Below are positions 10,301-19,720 of a stretch of DNA of 27,012 bases, in pieces. The notes under the pieces are model-generated. The model worked only from the letters and a program-made list of their open reading frames with translations. It did not search any database and was not told the origin of the DNA. A program made the position numbers and the translations under genes. Source of the DNA: Darksidea phi (Eukaryota > Ascomycota > Dothideomycetes > Pleosporales > Lentitheciaceae); NCBI GenBank assembly GCA_030770425.1, contig JASJFT010000353.1, positions 1-27,012 on the forward strand. Direction: 5' to 3'. The stretch's first letter is position 1; every line of letters begins with the position of its first letter.

Positions 10301-11240
10301 TAATTTTTAATTATAATCTTATTTAAACCTTTATAATCTATATATAGTCTTAAGCTACTATCTTTCTTCTTTATAAAGAGAATTAGTACTCTAGTAAGGG
10401 ACTTTAAGCGCCTAATCTAGCCTTTAGCTAGATACTTATTAATATACTTCCTTAATACCTTTAATTCTAAGACTAAGAGGTTATATAATAGTTAATAAGA
10501 CGGAACCCCTTTAGGTTCTAAATCTATACTTAGATTATAAGGCCTATAGTCTAGAAGCTCCGTTATAGAGTCTTTTAATTCTACGTCTACTATATTAATA
10601 TAACGTTTAGACTAGTAGGTTAGTAGGCTTTAAACTATATTTAAAAGGACTAAATTATAGATAATAATAATATAAACGTCTATTAAGGGACTTCTTACTA
10701 TTTTATTAAACTCTTTAGTAGATTTAGTCGTTATCTTCTAGTACTAGCTAGTAGATTTATCTAGTATTCCTTAATACTATATTTACCTTATTACGAAATT
10801 TAATTTTAGATTATAAGCTTTAATCTATAGTATCTCTAAGTATATAGAATATTAATTAAGATTTATAACTATAAATAATAAATTATATATTTAAATATAT
10901 CTATAGATATTTTTAATATATATATTAGTAATAATTACCTCGTATATCGTTATAGTAGACCTATTAGCCGCCTTTATAAGGAGTTTAGGTAAGGGTTCTA
11001 CTATTAAGTCTATCTTCTTAGTAGCTTTAGCCGATAGAAGGTTAAATTATAACCCTAGGTTAATAAGTACCTTTAGATCTTTAGACTTAACTATCGTAGG
11101 AATAATTAGTAATTTTATAAACTTTAGGTAAAGTATATTATATAGTTAGCTTAGATCTTCTCTAGGTATCTCCTTAATAAGGTTTATATAGATTAAAAGA
11201 GCGAAGATTATTTCTTTAGGCCCGTAGCTTTTTCCAATCT
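7400..11240 (-). pseudogene. Gypsy I pol: reverse transcriptase, RNase H, integrase, chromodomain
   Basis: This is the RIP-broken pol of a Ty3/gypsy chromovirus, read on the minus strand. In order, the reverse transcriptase includes a former KLDLRSAYH-type block near 10205-10240 and the catalytic box near 10030-10050, now YLDN (second Asp to Asn). RNase H should lie at about 9200-9700. The integrase reads clearly from about 8760 down to 8090, with a DFITKL-type first Asp block near 8550 and a QIKRQNQTLEQYLRYYY stretch (former HPQTNGQTERQN type) near 8225-8290. A GPF/Y-like module lies near 7800-7900. The chromodomain (about 7495-7680) shows YEINKLINRERDKDENQYYL. Chromodomains of this class direct integration to methylated-histone heterochromatin. 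Exact start and stop cannot be fixed because of converted stops. Confidence 0.85.
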
Positions 11241-12370
11241 CTCTTTTTTAGTTATCTTAGCCTTCTTAAATACTTTATAGTTTAGTTTTATATATTCGGG
11301 CTTATTATAGTAGTAATAGACTACTCTAGAACTAGTAGTATTACTATTAGACTTAGTATTCTTTTTAGACCTTAATAGACGTTTTTTACCCTACTTAAAC
11401 TTTTTTAAAGTCTTTACTAGGCCCTTATTATTTTCTTAGTTAGATTTCTACCTCTTTTCTTTAGATTTAGCCTTAGGCTTTTTTTACTTATATTAATAGC
11501 GATATTAACTCGCGTTAACCGTCTCTTTATAGTCTTAGACGCTTAATTATCTTTTAAAGTCCTAGTAAAATAAATTATTCTTAATCTACTTTAGTAAGTA
11601 GTTAAAAAACTCTAAGATTTAATCGCTTTTAAATACCTAATTAATCTCCTCCTAGAGAGGTCTTATATAGTTAAGAAGATTAGTAAAGCTTTAATAAGGG
11701 CGCTATTTATAATTTTTAAGAGCTTTTATTACCTATTACTTCCTTTTTAGTTCTATTTCTAGGATATCTAGTATCTTCTTTAATAATTATTCCTAAGTTA
11801 GTTCCTATATAAGATTAAGGACTAGTTATTATTATTATTCTATCCTCTAGAACGTTTTAAGCTCTTTCGAAATATAATAAGTACTAAAAGATACCTTTTA
11901 ATACTCTTAAAGGAAGTTTTATAGATTATCTATAAAATAGACTTTATAGTCTACTACCTAAAGGTTATAATTCTAATAGTCCTTCTTTATAAATATATAG
12001 GGATCCTTTAGATATAGAAGGCCGTTCGTAGAAAGTAATACTATTATTTAAGTATTAACGAGAGAAATAACCTCTAGTTAGATTATTATAAGGTCTTCTA
12101 CCTTATATTACCTATATTCTTCGCGTAGCTAGACTAGTATAGCCTTATTAAGTTTATTTTACTTCTACTTATATAGTTAAGTAAGTTCGATCGTAATCTA
12201 GTCTAAAGTAAAACTTTCTAGAATATTTTTAGCTATTTAGTCTAATAGTATTAATAAATAGAATTAAGCTAGGATATAAGATATTCGTTACCTCTAATAT
12301 AATACTTAGGTAGTAATACTATCTATATTAGTAGTATTAGTTCTTTACTTTAATAGTATTAGATAACTTT
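11240..12370 (-). pseudogene. Gypsy I gag with zinc-knuckle remnant
   Basis: This minus-strand region precedes pol of gypsy I. Near 11275-11320 it reads YYYYNKPEYIKLNYK, which becomes a CX2CX4HX4C zinc knuckle (C-YY-C-NKPG-H-IKLN-C) once RIP-type Cys to Tyr changes are allowed for. A lysine-rich tail follows (KKAKITKKERLEKATGLKK). The upstream part reads as a plausible but unrecognised capsid region. The 5' end lies close to the insertion point of gypsy II at 12371-12375, so the gag start and the 5' leader sit at or near that junction. Confidence 0.65.
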
Positions 12371-12375
12371 ATTAC
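12371..12375. repeat. Target-site duplication of gypsy II, left (ATTAC)
   Basis: ATTAC here pairs with GTTAC at 19379-19383. The mismatch is explained by RIP: this copy's first base follows a T (TG to TA), while the other follows the LTR's terminal A and was not a RIP target. Confidence 0.75.
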
Positions 12376-12817
12376 TATTAAACGGGGTCTAGGCCCGATA
12401 GGTTATTTAGCCTCGTTTAGAGTTTATACTTAAGATAGGAATAGAGGAATTAGAATAAGTAAATAATAGTTTAATTATATTAATATATAAGGATTAATCT
12501 AGATTTAAAATTAACTATAGAGAAGGAAGACTATCTAGGGGATTCGTAATTATTATATATTAATTTAGTTCTCTTAGATCTATAGCTCTATACCTATAGA
12601 TTTACTAAGCTATAGCTCTATAGCTCTATCTTAATAGATCTACTAAGCTATTACGTAACCTCTTAGATCTATCTTTACTAAAATATAGATCTATTACGTA
12701 ACTTCCTATTCTTTAATAATAAGGTCCGCGTCGTATTCTTTATTAAAACTAGTAGTTAGCTTAATTTCTAGTAGCTCTATTTACTAATAGTCTATAGTAT
12801 ATATTTAGTTTATAATA
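12376..12817 (-). repeat. Gypsy II 3' LTR (left end)
   Basis: This 442-bp direct repeat matches 18937-19378 at identical length. It begins TATTAAACGGGG and ends GTTTATAATA (right copy GTTCGTAATA), the RIP forms of TGTTA...TAACA. Inside, a TAGATCTACTAAGCTATAG-type motif recurs with small variations. Confidence 0.9.
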
Positions 12818-12832
12818 CTATCTCCCCTTTTT
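12818..12832 (-). other. Gypsy II polypurine tract
   Basis: On the minus strand this reads AAAAAGGGGAGATAG immediately before the 3' LTR, which confirms the minus orientation of the element. Confidence 0.65.
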
Positions 12833-13079
12833 AAACCTTCGACTTGGAGGTTATTCCGGGTCTAGTATTCGACTATATTAGTATTAGGGTCTTATCTTAA
12901 GAGGCTATTATTATTCGTTATAGTATCGCGTAAAACTTAAGAACGTATTATACTTATTAATAAGATTCTTTATTATAACTTTAAAATATTTTTCTATAAT
13001 TATTATTCTTAATTAGGAATATTATATATTACTTTATTTAAAGATAATAGGTACTATAAGATATATATTCGTACTAATA

Positions 13080-13600
13080 TATAAGGTTCTTATTATATAT
13101 CTAGTATCTCGCTATTAGAAGGTTTATTTATACTAAGTAGTAAAACTCGTATATTAGGGCTTATTACTATTAGTAAGATCTATCGACCGTATAGAAGAGA
13201 AACTTTAATAATAGCTAGAGAAGGCTTAAAAAGCTTAGAACGAGCTTCTTAATAAGCTAGTAGAGGTTCGAATACGAGTATATCGTTTAGAGAAGTAGAG
13301 AGTAGTTCTTTATAAGAAATTAGTAATATAATCCTAGGTATTAGAAGCTAAGCTAAATAAAGAGGAGGTAGAGCTTTAGTAACTAGGGTAGTAGGAGGAT
13401 CTAGAGGCCTCTTTAATTACTCTAGACGTTACTCGTAATATTATAGATAATATTACTCTTTCTAGTCTATTAAATATCTCTTACCTTATTAAAGGTAAGG
13501 TCGACTTTCTTAACTTATTATAAGACGAACTTACCTTATCTCTAGGTTTTCTTTAGGATTATAGTTTTAGTACTCCGTAAGCTTCTTAGGATAATTAAGA
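13080..13600 (+). pseudogene. Antisense coiled-coil ORF in gypsy II
   Basis: This frame is on the plus strand, opposite to gag-pol, between the 3' end of pol and the 3' LTR. It is most convincing from about 13185 to 13590, where it reads EEKLQQQLEKAQKAQNELLN, KLVEVRIRVYRLEKQRVVL and LEAKLNKEEVELQQL, a strongly heptad-like, charged, probably coiled-coil protein. It continues into a hydrophobic segment and a Ser/Pro tail (DYSFSTPQAS). Comparable short coiled-coil hypothetical proteins are, from memory, common in repeat regions of filamentous fungi, but their function is not established. The N-terminus is unclear; a Ser/Leu-rich stretch upstream in another frame may belong to it. Its C-terminal end lies next to, and convergent with, the chromodomain end of pol. 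Confidence 0.6.
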
Positions 13601-13604
13601 TTAT

Positions 13605-16600
13605 CTTCGGATTCCTAGGTTTATTTCTATAGATTTTCTTTTTTATCTATCTCTTACTATTTAATTAGATAGTAGTTTTTTTTATTTCTAATATTATTAT
13701 CTAGGATTTCTTCTACTTTCTATTCTTTATTATCTTCTCTATATATATCTACTTTATATACTACTAGTTTAGTATCTTATAATACTTTTTCTAATAAGCT
13801 AATATAAAATATAGGATAGATTTTTATTTACGAGGGTAGTCTTAATTAGTAGTTTATAGGTAAGACTTATTTTTTAATCTTATAAGGGCCGATTTTAGTA
13901 TAGTCTAGTTTACTATTAGGTTACTTACTCTTAATATTCTTTTATAGTAACTATATCTTTTCTCCCTCTTTAAAAGTAGGTACCTTCTTTTACTTCTTAT
14001 TATAGTACTTACTTATTTTATTTTAAAGGAATTCTACGTCTTTTTTAAACTATTAATACGTTTATAGAATAATCTTTACTATTTCTTCTCTATTCTAGTT
14101 ATAAGACTAAAGTTATCTAGATTCCTTATATATTTCTAGTTTAATTCTATAGTTTATAAAGAAGGGTATTATCTTTATTATACTATATTACGAACTATTA
14201 TATATAAATTATACTATAGGTAAAAGTATAATCTAATTATTCTAATAATAGTTTAGATAATATCTAAGATATTATTCTACTATTTAGTTTATTTATTCTA
14301 TTAGTCCGTCTATCTATAAATAGTATATAGTTAATATACTATATTTAGTTTCTAGTTTAGTTATAAGAGTTTACTAAAACTTTACTATAAACTTAATATC
14401 TCTATTTAAGATAATCTTATCTAGTATTCTATATTTACTAAATATATATCTTAGTAAGATATAGATAAGTTATTCTACTATATTTTCTTTATTTATATAT
14501 AGAATAAAGTACGCGTATTTAGTAAACTTATCTACTACTACTAGTATAGTATTATAGGATACTTCTATCGTTAGTTCCTTAAAACGTAGTAATTATATAA
14601 TAAAGTCTATAGTAATAATCTTCTATAGTCCTTCTATATTTTCTATTAATTATAGTATTCTATAGGGTATATATCTAGTATACTTATTATAATAATAATC
14701 TATATATTCTAAAAGTATCTAGATAACTAGCTATCTTATATATAGAAAATAATACGTCCTTATTAGTTATTTAAGGGTTTTTTCTACTCCTTAGTATTCG
14801 TATATTAGTACCTTATAGTATTATCTAATAAATTCTTTTCTTATTACCTTAGGTATATAGGTCTTTTAGAATATATAGATAATTTTATCTTTTTCTTAGA
14901 TTACTTCTTAAATTTTATTTCGTTCGTCTATTACTTCTATAGTAGCTATATAGATCTATTAAGTCTATTTATTTCCTTCTAGTTCGAGTATTATTTCTTA
15001 TATTCCTACTAGCTTTAGGCGGTTATAAGTAATCGTTCCGTCTAGCTATAGCTTAAGAATTATTATATTAGGTTTTTCTATTTCTTAATAGTTAGGTCTC
15101 CTACTAAGCGCGTCTACTTATTTATTTTCTAATCCCTTAGTATATATAATCTTAATATTATAAATTACGAGGATTTATACCTATTATATCTATCTTTTAA
15201 TTAAAGATTTATTTATTAAGAATTCTATTAGATTCTTATAATCTATATAGATCGTAATAAGGTATTTAAATCTCTATAGATTAGATCTCTATTCTTTTAA
15301 AGCTTCGATAATTACTAATAACTCCTTATTATAAATATCGTAGTTAAGTTTAGCTATTATTATTTTTTATAAGAAGTAGTATACTAGTCTAAGGTTATCT
15401 TTATTATCTTTCTATAGTAGTACTACTCCTATTATATAGTCTAATATATCTATTTCGATAATTAAGAGTTCTTTAGAGTTATATATCTTAATTACGGGTT
15501 CTTTAGTAAACTATTCTTTAATTTTTTTAAAGGCTTATTAGTATTCTTCCTTCTATTTAAAAGGTTAATCCTTTCTAGTAAGCTATATAAGGGGTACCGT
15601 CGTTATACTCTATTATAGTATTAATTTTCGATAGAAGTTATAGAATCCTAGAAACGATTATAGCTCCTTAAGATTCTTAGATATAGGCTATTCTTTAACT
15701 TTCTTAATCTATTATAGGTCTACTTTAATTTCTTCTAGTCTAATAATAAATCTTAGAAACTCTATTTCTTATATATAGAATTTATATTTATATAGATAGA
15801 GATATAGTTATACTTTTTTAAGTATCTATAGAACCTTCTTTATATATTCTTTATACTCCTTTTTTATTTCGGAGTAGATTAGAATATTATTAAGATATAC
15901 TATTATAAATTAATTAAAATAGTTTTATAAAATATTATTAATTCGTTCTTAGAATATCGTAGGTACGTTAGTAAGTCTAAAGGGTATTACTTAGTACTTA
16001 TATAGTCCTTTCTTTATTCTAAAAGCTATCTTCTATTCTTTATCTTTCTTAATTCTAATTTAATAGTATACGTTCCGGATATCTAGTTACGTAAACTATT
16101 TAGCTTTTCTTAATTAATCTTATATTTCTAATATTAGGGATAAGAAGTATTAATTCTTAATCGTAATATTATTAAGTATTTAGTAGTCGATATATAATTA
16201 TAGTTCTATAGTACCTTTCTTAGGTATAAAGAGAACTAGGTATTCTATAAATAAATTTAAATATTAAATATACCTTTTTATAAGGTTATCTTTAAGGTAT
16301 TTTATTATAATCTTTTTCTCTTCCTTAATTAGCTTATAGATTAGTCCGAATCTTAGAGTTTTCCCTTCTTATAGTAGGATTATATAGTTCTAGGACTAGT
16401 ACTAGAGTAGACTTTTCTCTAGTTCTATAAATAATTCTTTCTATTCCTTATAGTATTTTAGGATATTATTATTCTCCTTTTAAGTTACGCCTAAATTCTA
16501 TTATAAAAATAATACTTATTAATTTATCTATTAAATCTAAGAATTAGCTTCTTAGAGCTATAATATCCTTAGAATTATATTCTAGTTATCTAATATTTTA

Positions 16601-17870
16601 ATTATATCGAGTATTTTATTTTCTTTCTCCTATTCCTATAGACTAAGTTTACCTTTAGTTTCGTATATTATAGGTTTATTAAATAGTTCTCCTTTAATAG
16701 TATATACGATATTAGGGTATTATTTCTTTTATTAAAGAATCTTCTTTTATCGGATAAAGTTCTTACTAATAAAGTTTTAAATAGCTCTACTATCGATTAA
16801 GGTAGTAATCTTCCTCCCTTAGTAGGTTTCTTAGAGGTAGATATAGTTCTATTCTTTTATTCCTTAAATTCTTATCTTCTTAGACTAATATTTTATATTA
16901 ATCTTAGTTTAGATATACTTTAGGTATTTATTCTCTAGATATTCGTACTATAGTCTTTTTAGAATATAATTTAAAGGTAAAAGTAGTTTTAGTATAATTC
17001 GTATATATTCTTTTTATTATTAATTTTTAAATTATTACTATCTATATACTACTTCTAGTATAACTACTTAGATAATCCTTTTATTATAGTCTTTTACTAG
17101 GTAGTAATTATTTTTTTATTTTACTCTTTTATAAAGTCTATATTCCTTTTATATATATAAGATCTATACGATCTTAAAATATACTAGATATCTTATCTTA
17201 TATTATAGATTATCCTTTAGGTCGATCTTATATCTCTAATTATTATATTTTATAAAGGTCGTTTATATAAGAATCTATTATTTAATTACTATATACTATA
17301 GTTATTCTTTATTAATTATTTTCGTAATATACCGTATTTCTTTTTAAGTCTCTTAGTTAAATATAAGGTCTATAACGACGAAGTTCTATTTAACCTATTA
17401 TTTAAAGTCTTTAAATAGTTAGTATATTAGGTAAGACCTAGACTATTCTTTATAGATCTCCTATATTATTATAGATATTATAGTTTTTTCTATAAATCTT
17501 AAGGTTTAAGTATAAGTTATATTAAGTTCTAATACTAGTCCTATTTCTTTTTTAGATAGTCGAATTATCTATAGGTATCTAGTATTCTTATATATTATAA
17601 CTAGGTTTTCTTCTTCTAGTTCTAAGGACTTATTATTATTATTAACTATTTATAATAGTATATTTAGAGTATTATTAAAGTCCTTCTACTTTATAGATAA
17701 GTCTTTCTTAAGTACTTCTTCTTATATTTTTAGTAAGAATAAAACTCTCTTCTAAGACTCCTAAGTTATAGCTACCTACTATTTCTATAATTAATAGCTA
17801 GTATTTAACTTAGTTTTATAGTACGTCTTATACTAGTTATATATATAAGTCGTTTAATATATAGTATTAT
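13605..17870 (-). pseudogene. Gypsy II pol: protease region, reverse transcriptase, RNase H, integrase, chromodomain
   Basis: This is a RIP-broken pol on the minus strand. The reverse transcriptase active site lies at 15883-15900 and reads VYLNNILIYS, both catalytic Asp changed to Asn. The integrase core shows the first Asp block (DFII) near 14595-14606 and YNTILVVVDKFTKYAYFI near 14505-14560, with the HHCC finger expected just upstream on that strand. A C-terminal module follows (KLDYTKIGPYKIKK near 13880-13920, then IYPIFYISLLEKV, a former IHPVFHISLLEK). The chromodomain (about 13621-13740) reads KVEEILDNNIRNKKNYYLIK. An aspartic protease should lie at about 17000-17800; I did not find its DSG box. 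The product would have been a polyprotein copying and integrating the element. Confidence 0.85.
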
Positions 17871-17879
17871 ATTCTTATA

Positions 17880-18830
17880 TTATAGCTACTCTATCTTTCT
17901 TACCCTACTAGGTATATTAAGGTTTTTCTTTTCTTAGATCTAATTTATAGTCTTTTACTAGGTATCCTTACTTCTCGTATTTAAAGTATACTTACTTCTT
18001 ATAGAGCTCTTATTTCTTAGAGTTCTATTTTTCTTTCTTATACTCTAGACTAGCCTCTAGGACTATTACTTTTAGTCTATAATATTTTTCTTCTTTCTTC
18101 TTTTTATAGAATTTAATCTTCCTCTTTCTTTCTAGGTTCTAAAGGTAGAGATTATTATCGATCTTAATAGCTTATTTAATTAGTCCTCTTATAGTCTAGG
18201 GTCGTTCTATCTAAATTATTTTATAATAGATATAATTCTTTAGTCCTTCGTAGTATTATAATATAAGGGCTACCTCTCCCTATTAAATCTTTATAACGAG
18301 TTATTTAAACTCGGATATATAGGTTATAGTAGATTTTATTTATCTAAGACGTATAATTTTTTATTTTACTAGTCTTTTTAAGTTAATATTTTTAAAGGTA
18401 ATATATAACTTATTCTTAAAGTACTTATAACTTAAGAAGATAGCTTTTATTTTATTACTTTATTAGACTTCTAATAATTGTAACTATTCGTTTAAATATA
18501 TTTTAAACTAAGTAATAGCTTTCCCTATAAACTAGGCTACTATAAATAATACTTTATTACTCTTTATAGATAGTTTTATCCTATTAAGGTTAAGGTAGAT
18601 TACTATATTAGCTAAAAATCTCCTAAACTTTAACCTTATTTTATTAAACTTTTCTAGTTCTCTAAGTTTTAATAGTTTACTTATATACCTTTAAAGTTAG
18701 ATAGTTAACTTTATAAATTAAGTTTTTAATATATTCTCCCTCTTCTTAAATATATACTAATTCTTAATAACTCTTTCGAAGTTCTCTATAGTTATACTAC
18801 CTTTTAGGGAACTAAATTCCTAGTAGCTTC
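17880..18830 (-). pseudogene. Gypsy II gag with zinc-knuckle remnant
   Basis: This minus-strand frame lies between the 5' LTR and pol. Near 17946-18000 it reads VYFKYEKQGYLVKDYKL, a CX2CX4HX4C zinc knuckle in which Cys has become Tyr (TGY to TAY) and His has become Tyr (CAY to TAY), followed by a basic tail. The capsid part to the right (18050-18830) reads as unremarkable helical protein. Gag would package the RNA. Confidence 0.65.
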
Positions 18831-18856
18831 CTACCTTAAAGGGTTCGCCTTAAGTT

Positions 18857-18871
18857 AGCGGCTACGCCGCT
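18857..18871. other. GC-rich hairpin in gypsy II leader
   Basis: A perfect inverted repeat AGCGGC-TAC-GCCGCT stands out in AT-rich DNA. It is made of dinucleotides that RIP does not attack. It lies between the 5' LTR and gag of gypsy II, where packaging or dimerisation signals occur in retroelements; that role is a guess. Confidence 0.5.
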
Positions 18872-18936
18872 CCGCTTTATTAAGTTTCTTCTTCTACTAT
18901 TATAGTTAGCTATTCCTACCTATTAGATAGTTAAGG

Positions 18937-19378
18937 TATTAAACGGGGTCCGGGCCTAATAGATTATTTAACCTCGTTTAGGGTTTATACTTAAGATAGG
19001 AATAAAGGAGTTAGAATAAGTAGGTAATAATTTAATTATATTAATATATAAGGATTAATCTAGATTCGAAATTAACTATAAAGAAGGAAGACTATCTAGA
19101 GGATTCGTAATTATTATATATTAATTTAGTTCCCTTAGATCTATAGCTCTATACCTATAGATCTACTAAGCTATAGCTCCGTAGCTCTATTTTAATAGAT
19201 CTACTAAGCTATTATATAACCCCTTAGATCTATCTTTACTAAGGTATAGATCTATTATATAACTTTCTATTCTCTAATAATAAGATCTACGTTATATTCT
19301 TTATTAGAACCGGTAGTTAGCTTAATTTCTAGTAGCTCTATTTACTAGTAGTTTATAGTATATATTTGGTTCGTAATA
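18937..19378 (-). repeat. Gypsy II 5' LTR (right end)
   Basis: Partner of 12376-12817, same length (442 bp), differing by transitions. In the element's orientation it is the promoter LTR. A primer-binding site should follow on the minus strand below 18937 but cannot be recognised. Confidence 0.9.
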
Positions 19379-19383
19379 GTTAC
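19379..19383. repeat. Target-site duplication of gypsy II, right (GTTAC)
   Basis: Pairs with ATTAC at 12371-12375. The G is kept because the base before it is A, not T. Confidence 0.75.
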
Positions 19384-19415
19384 TCTAGGCTACCTTATAT
19401 AGGAAGCGATTTAAA
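19384..19415 (-). other. Gypsy I leader remnant between gypsy II and gypsy I 5' LTR
   Basis: Only 32 bases of gypsy I internal sequence lie here, because gypsy II inserted just inside the 5' LTR. The primer-binding site of gypsy I should be in this stretch but is not recognisable. Confidence 0.5.
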
Positions 19416-19585
19416 TATTAGAAAATAGATTCTTAAAAAGATAATATAGAGGATAAGTTCTCTAGTTAGAAGTAAATAGTAGTATTCTAGTATAGACGAG
19501 ACGAATTACTACTTCTTTAGAGTACGATCCGCTCGAAAGATATATAAGACTATTAGGTAACTCCCTTAAAGGCTAATATTTAATA
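19416..19585 (-). repeat. Gypsy I 5' LTR (right end)
   Basis: Partner of 5018-5187 (170 bp), beginning TATTAG and ending TTTAATA. In the element's orientation this is the promoter end. Confidence 0.85.
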
Positions 19586-19590
19586 TATAT
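19586..19590. repeat. Target-site duplication of gypsy I, right
   Basis: TATAT, matching 5013-5017. The gag frame of gypsy III resumes directly after it. Confidence 0.65.
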
Positions 19591-19720
19591 TAATTATTCT
19601 CTTAAAGGTTTTTAGCCCTAATTTAATTATAAGTAAAAAATATACTATATCTTTAGTAACTTTAAGTAATTCCGACTAGAAGAAATAGAATTAGAAGCCC
19701 TTTTAGTAGGGTAATACTAA
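19591..19720 (+). pseudogene. Gypsy III copy B gag, C-terminal segment
   Basis: With gypsy I and one TSD copy removed, the gag frame at 5017 continues here (LLKVFSPNLIISKKYTISL). It runs into or overlaps the pol frame, which starts to read well at about 19667. The pol frame is shifted by -1 relative to gag, an arrangement that would fit gag-pol frameshifting. No zinc knuckle is seen. Confidence 0.5.

Larger units (their letters stand above)
12376..19378 (-). mobile_element. Gypsy II, Ty3/gypsy chromovirus, full-length
   Basis: This 7.0-kb LTR retrotransposon in minus orientation has 442-bp LTRs at both ends, a 5-bp TSD and a polypurine tract beside the left (3') LTR. A gag zinc knuckle, reverse transcriptase, integrase and chromodomain all read on the minus strand. 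An extra coiled-coil ORF reads on the plus strand between pol and the 3' LTR. It is inserted into gypsy I near that element's 5' LTR. All coding parts are destroyed by RIP but the architecture is intact. Confidence 0.9.
5018..19585 (-). mobile_element. Gypsy I, Ty3/gypsy chromovirus, interrupted by gypsy II
   Basis: This LTR retrotransposon in minus orientation has 170-bp LTRs at both ends, a 5-bp TSD, a polypurine tract beside the left (3') LTR, and gag, pol and chromodomain remnants on the minus strand. The nested gypsy II (12376-19378) lies only 32 bases of gypsy I sequence from the right (5') LTR. Without gypsy II and one copy of its 5-bp TSD the element is about 7.6 kb, longer than usual for the group. 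The excess is a region of about 2.2 kb between pol and the 3' LTR (5188-7400). The element inserted into gag of gypsy III. Confidence 0.85.

Noticed and set aside
12541..12680. Repeated TAGATCTACTAAGCTATAG motifs in the gypsy II LTR as a CRISPR-like or satellite array
   Set aside because: The spacing is irregular, there are only a few copies and they lie wholly inside both LTRs, so they are LTR sub-repeats.
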